From Dickeya aquatica (GTDB lineage Bacteria; Pseudomonadota; Gammaproteobacteria; Enterobacterales; Enterobacteriaceae), in the NCBI RefSeq assembly GCF_900095885.1, contig NZ_LT615367.1:992001-1056000 (forward strand): a stretch of 64,000 bases of DNA. Reading direction: 5' to 3'. Under the pieces are notes generated by a model, which saw only the letters and a program-made list of their open reading frames with translations, had not been told where the DNA came from and searched no databases. The stretch's first letter is position 1, and every line of letters starts with the position of its first letter. Of the stretch, positions 59,340-64,000 are shown in pieces. A program made the position numbers and the translations under genes.

Positions 59340-61512
59340 TGATTTGCCCTTTTCTTAATGCATCCAGAACAATCGCTTTTGGGCCATCGGCAATAATGCG
59401 CCCTTTGTCCAGAATGACTAGCCGGTCTACCAGGGTTAGCATGGAAACCCGGTGAGTGACCAGCAGCAGGGTTTTATCCACAAGATAAGGGTGCAGCGCT
59501 TGTTTGAAACGGTCTTCACTGCTGTTATCCATCGCGCTGGTTGGTTCATCCATAATCAGGATGGGTGGGTCTAAAAGCAGCGCTCTGGCGATGGCAACGG
59601 CCTGACGCTGCCCACCGGACAGGTGCATTCCCCGCTCACCGACCTGAAGGTTGTAGCCATCAGGGTGCAGCCGGGCAAAGTCGTTAACTCCAGCCATTTC
59701 CGCCACGCGTAGCATGGTGTCGTCATCGATATATCGAGCTCCACAAAGCAGGTTATCTCGCAATGTGCCATAAAAAAGCTGGATATCCTGTGGGACATAA
59801 CCGACATGATGGCGTAAGTCGGCAATATCAAGTTGTCTGGCATCGAGGCCGTCAACCAACAGATTGCCATGCGTTGGCGTGTAAAGGTTAACGGCCAGTT
59901 TTTCCAGTGAGCTTTTGCCCGAACCGGTACGACCAATAATCCCGACCTTCTCTCCAGGGGAGATAGACAGGTTGATATCGATTAGCGCGCGGTTTTTTTG
60001 CTCTGGATAGCTGAAAGTGACATCGCGAAATTCGATGCTGCCTTGAATGCGCTCGCGTTTAAGCGGGTAGGCGTTTGTGTTGTGTTCCTGCGGCAGTTGC
60101 ATCAGATGGTGGGCTTCTTCCAGCGAATAACGAATATGTCGATAGCGGCCCAACAGTTCAGACAACGGCTCTAGCGTTAATAGTGCCCGGTTCGTCAGCA
60201 GGTAGCAGGCAACCAGTGAGCCAGGCGTGAGTTTATTATCCCAAAGCAGATAGACGCCAAAAATAATGACCAACACGCTGGCAAGACGTTGTACGTATTG
60301 TGTCAGATGAAGCGCCAGCGCAGCCCAGATTCTGGCGCGGTAACTTAACTGATTGAGTGCCGCACAGGCTTGTTCCCATTGGTATTGTTGTTCACCCTGC
60401 GCATTATTGATTTTGAGCATATCCAGACTGTTGAGGCTTTCAGTCAGCACGGCCTGACGCGCGTTTGCCAACTGCTGTATGTCAGCCTGAATGTGGCTAT
60501 CACGGTGTTGTATTAGCCAGTTCATCAGCAAAATAGCCACCGCAGCCAGTAGCGGAACCCAAACCAGCACACCACCTAATATCCATAGCAACATGAGACT
60601 TAACAGCATAAACGGCATGTCGAGCACCGCACCCAATAGGGTGGGCGATAAGGTTTCTCGCAGCGTCTGAAAAGTACGAATTTGATGTGTCAGCACACCG
60701 GTTCGGGCCGGGCGAGCTGCCAGCATCATACCGAGAACCCGCTCAAACAGCGTAGCAGAGAGCATCAGGTCGGTTTTTTTGCTGGCAATATCAATGCACA
60801 GACTGCGCAGTGTTCGCAGGATAACGTCAAACAACAGAGCAATGCCGATGCCACAGGCCAGTACCCACAGCGAAGTCAGGGTTTGATTGGGAATGATCCG
60901 GTCATAGACTTGCATCACAAACAGCGGGATAAAGAGGGCAATAAGATTAATCAGCAGGCTGGCGGCGAGTGCATCCAGGTACAGCCCTCGGGAAAAACCG
61001 AGCATATGGCGCAGCCAGTGGCGACCGTGTACCCGTTGTGAAGGGCGCGCCGTTTCAACCCGGTGAGCGGGCTGGGCAAACATCACTAGTCCGAGGTAAT
61101 TCTGCTGTAATGTGTTGTGATCGACCCTGATTTCCCCACCGTCGGTTTCTCCGGTCATGAGCCGTGCCGAGCCATCGCTTGCCCAGCCGACGAGAATGGC
61201 CGCGCGCCCCTCACGCAACAGCAGCATGGCCGGCAGTGACATGACCGGAATATCATGCAGTGAGCGTTTGAGTATACGGGCGCGTAATCCTGCACGCCCG
61301 GCAGCACGCGGCAGCAAATGAGACGGTAGGCGATGTTCTTCCAGAGGCAGCCCCGCCGTTAGTGTCGTGCGGCTAACAGGTTTACCCTGTAGCTGGCAGA
61401 GAACCAGCAGGCTATCAAGCAGTGGGTCGTCATGACGGCCCCGTGGGTCCTGATGCGGCGAAGAGGGACGACGTTCTTCACTACCGGGAGGATGAGCATG
61501 ATGTGTATTCAT
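59326..61512 (-). CDS. LapB-type type I secretion ABC transporter
   Basis: Inner-membrane exporter of 728 residues. The N-terminal 150 residues form a C39-like domain without protease residues (DPLLDSLLVLCQLQGKPVS, LPLEEHRLPSHLLPRAA, AILVGWASDG), as in LapB exporters of giant adhesins. A six-helix membrane domain follows (SLLINLIALFIPLFVMQVYDR and ALLFDVILRTL among others). The ATPase has Walker A (GIIGRTGSGKSSLEKLA), signature (LSGGQRQAVAIARALL), Walker B (ILIMDEPTSAMD) and H-loop (LLVTHRVSML), all intact. It is transcribed ahead of the adaptor gene. No outer-membrane TolC/LapE gene and no large adhesin lie nearby. Confidence 0.9.
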   Translation of the reverse strand: MNTHHAHPPGSEERRPSSPHQDPRGRHDDPLLDSLLVLCQLQGKPVSRTTLTAGLPLEEHRLPSHLLPRAAGRAGLRARILKRSLHDIPVMSLPAMLLLREGRAAILVGWASDGSARLMTGETDGGEIRVDHNTLQQNYLGLVMFAQPAHRVETARPSQRVHGRHWLRHMLGFSRGLYLDALAASLLINLIALFIPLFVMQVYDRIIPNQTLTSLWVLACGIGIALLFDVILRTLRSLCIDIASKKTDLMLSATLFERVLGMMLAARPARTGVLTHQIRTFQTLRETLSPTLLGAVLDMPFMLLSLMLLWILGGVLVWVPLLAAVAILLMNWLIQHRDSHIQADIQQLANARQAVLTESLNSLDMLKINNAQGEQQYQWEQACAALNQLSYRARIWAALALHLTQYVQRLASVLVIIFGVYLLWDNKLTPGSLVACYLLTNRALLTLEPLSELLGRYRHIRYSLEEAHHLMQLPQEHNTNAYPLKRERIQGSIEFRDVTFSYPEQKNRALIDINLSISPGEKVGIIGRTGSGKSSLEKLAVNLYTPTHGNLLVDGLDARQLDIADLRHHVGYVPQDIQLFYGTLRDNLLCGARYIDDDTMLRVAEMAGVNDFARLHPDGYNLQVGERGMHLSGGQRQAVAIARALLLDPPILIMDEPTSAMDNSSEDRFKQALHPYLVDKTLLLVTHRVSMLTLVDRLVILDKGRIIADGPKAIVLDALRKGQINASH

Positions 61513-62089
61513 GTCGCTACGCGTTCCTTAGCTTTTATGATCGCCTGTTTTAAGATGAAAATTAGTACAAAATAGAAAGAAGTAAGCAAGAATGCCTGAT
61601 TTTGTTGTGTTTTCAGCTTAAGACCGGCAAGCATTATTCATGGCGAACCTCGCCGGACGCAACCCTTGATTTCATTCATACGAGCCGGATGGTCAAATAA
61701 GTATGAAATAGAAGCCAGATAGCAACCAAAGAGAAGCAAAAGTAAACCGATTTGCTATGTAATACCGCGGTTGCCGGGTGGGGGAACGGCTGACTTGCTC
61801 CATGCAGATGAAAATGACATGCTGACGGTTGGCCTGTACTGACGTATCGCCTGCCTGACGACAATGAGTGGGCGGGGGAGTGCGATGTGGCCCCTTGCCT
61901 TGGCTGTATTTTCAGGCTGGGCGGAATGTGCAGGCATATCATCGCCATGACATATATCCGATGAACTGTGCTGGCAGGGGAATGTTTTTTTCAGCGTCCC
62001 ACAGATGCGCTACCATAACGATATCCTAATCAGGAACGGAGCTTACCCTGTCTGGGAGGCTCTCTTTTTGTGAATAAAAAGGGCTTGGT
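61513..62089. other. Gene-free gap between the exporter and the small unknown gene
   Basis: 577 bases between two divergent genes. Open frames in it (longest about 90 codons on the minus strand) have no family match and no good ribosome site. It should hold promoters for the exporter operon and for the gene at 62090. I see no remnant of an adhesin gene. Confidence 0.55.
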
Positions 62090-62431
62090 ATGTTTTATAT
62101 TTTGCGTGATAGCAACGGCCATCTTATCAGGGTAGAAAAAGCGCCGTTTCCAGAAATGAGCGACCAGTTGCCAGATGACTCACCAGAGGCGATGGCATGG
62201 TTGAACAATCAGCAGGCTATTTTGGCTAATATTGAGCGTTTGCGCAGTAGCGATCTGGAAATGGTTCGTGTATTGGAAGACTTGATTCAGGTGTTGATAA
62301 CCAAAGGGCAAATTAATATTACGGATCTTCCGGCAGCAGCACAGTTAAAACTGATCGATCGCGCCCGAACGCGCGAAGCGTTAGGTGGGTTGGACTCGCT
62401 TATCCGTGAAGATGAGGACAAGATGTTCTAA
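62090..62431 (+). CDS. Small conserved unknown protein (often mislabelled tryptophan synthase beta-like)
   Basis: A 113-residue acidic cytoplasmic protein. The N-terminal FYILRDSNGHLIRVEKAPF looks like a beta hairpin; the central part is helical (LEMVRVLEDLIQVLITKGQI) and NITDLPAAAQLKLIDRARTRE follows. From memory, similar small proteins in Pseudomonas and relatives (RDAEG at the start, VRVLEDL and TDLP later) are labelled tryptophan synthase subunit beta-like; nothing here resembles tryptophan synthase, so that label should not be used. AAAGGG lies upstream of the ATG. A strong terminator follows directly. Function unknown. Confidence 0.75.
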   Translation: MFYILRDSNGHLIRVEKAPFPEMSDQLPDDSPEAMAWLNNQQAILANIERLRSSDLEMVRVLEDLIQVLITKGQINITDLPAAAQLKLIDRARTREALGGLDSLIREDEDKMF

Positions 62432-62445
62432 TGCCTGCTGTAGAG

Positions 62446-62486
62446 AAAAACGGCTTGCCGGAGCGTTCTTGCAAGCCGTTTTTTTA
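62446..62486 (+). terminator. Rho-independent terminator after the small unknown gene
   Basis: AAAAACGGCTTGC / GCAAGCCGTTTTT stem with a 12-base loop and a run of T, 15 bases after the stop codon. Confidence 0.93.
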
Positions 62487-62619
62487 TGTCTGGTGCGGGT
62501 ATGGCGATGGTGCACAGGGCACTCATGCTGAGCAGAGTCGTAAAGCATCAATGTCGGTGCAGAGTGCTGGCACGGATATGAAAAGAATCTCGGGATTCAC
62601 AGGTAAGGTAGCGAAATAA

Positions 62620-64000
<1,381 letters not shown>

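Noticed and set aside
61676..61948. 90-codon minus-strand frame upstream of the LapB-like exporter
   Set aside because: No ribosome site, no family match and low-complexity His/Pro/Ser composition; treated as non-coding.
62431..62619. 62-codon open frame between the small unknown gene and murQ
   Set aside because: It contains a complete rho-independent terminator and has no family match or ribosome site of its own; its ATG merely overlaps the previous stop.

Overview
The window is a 64 kb stretch of enterobacterial core chromosome. Gene order and protein sequence follow Escherichia coli closely in two blocks (speD...degP-cdaR, and ung/grcA/srmB...acpS-yfhL-murQ-tadA). The mix of a PulS/OutS-like YacC, a local sbp-cysTWA operon, metY beside gltX and a LapB/LapC-like type I secretion pair suggests Enterobacterales, most likely Pectobacteriaceae (Dickeya, Musicola or Brenneria type). 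That placement is an inference; no marker here proves the genus. I see no insertion sequence, prophage, integrase or CRISPR array.

Layout. 0.07-2.2 kb: spermidine synthesis (speED) and yacC. 2.4-5.1 kb: an atypical iron-type ABC transporter without a binding protein, then an unknown secreted protein (5.1-5.5 kb) and an acetyltransferase. 6.3-9.4 kb: hpt, can and the YadGH exporter. 9.5-11.6 kb: the panBCD pantothenate operon. 11.8-16.6 kb: folK, pcnB (which must start at a non-AUG codon), gluQ, dksA, sfsA, thpR. 16.9-22 kb: hrpB and mrcB. 22-27.3 kb: hemL, erpA, btuF, mtnN, dgt. 27.5-30.3 kb: degP and cdaR. 30.6-34.4 kb: the sulfate uptake operon sbp-cysTWA. 35.2-39.2 kb: a Val-Val-Val-Lys tRNA operon, gltX, metY and two tRNA-Ala genes. 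39.4-45 kb: ung, grcA (two FNR boxes), srmB, trmN6, nadB. 45.3-48 kb: the sigma-E operon rpoE-rseABC. 48.3-54.7 kb: lepA-lepB-rnc-era-recO-pdxJ-acpS, then yfhL. 55.4-61.5 kb: an accessory block with an EAL protein, a PAS-GAF-GGDEF diguanylate cyclase and a LapB/LapC-like secretion pair. 62.1-64 kb: a small conserved unknown protein, murQ and the start of tadA.

How the genes fit together. Much is housekeeping: tRNA supply and modification (gltX, gluQ, trmN6, tadA, tRNAs), ribosome and RNA processing (rnc, era, srmB, pcnB, hrpB, thpR, lepA), cofactors (panBCD, folK, hemL, pdxJ, nadB, acpS, btuF) and envelope stress (rpoE-rseABC, degP, mrcB, lepB). Sulfate import (sbp-cysTWA) and MetY both concern sulfur assimilation. 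The accessory block couples cyclic-di-GMP enzymes to an adhesin-type secretion machine, but neither the outer-membrane channel nor the adhesin is in the window.

Main points for a second look: a LapC-type adaptor lacking its whole alpha-helical hairpin; an ABC ATPase with an altered signature motif and no switch histidine; a non-AUG start (AUC by position) for pcnB; and a TrmN6 whose NPPY catalytic motif reads NPPI in a way that looks like two compensating homopolymer shifts.
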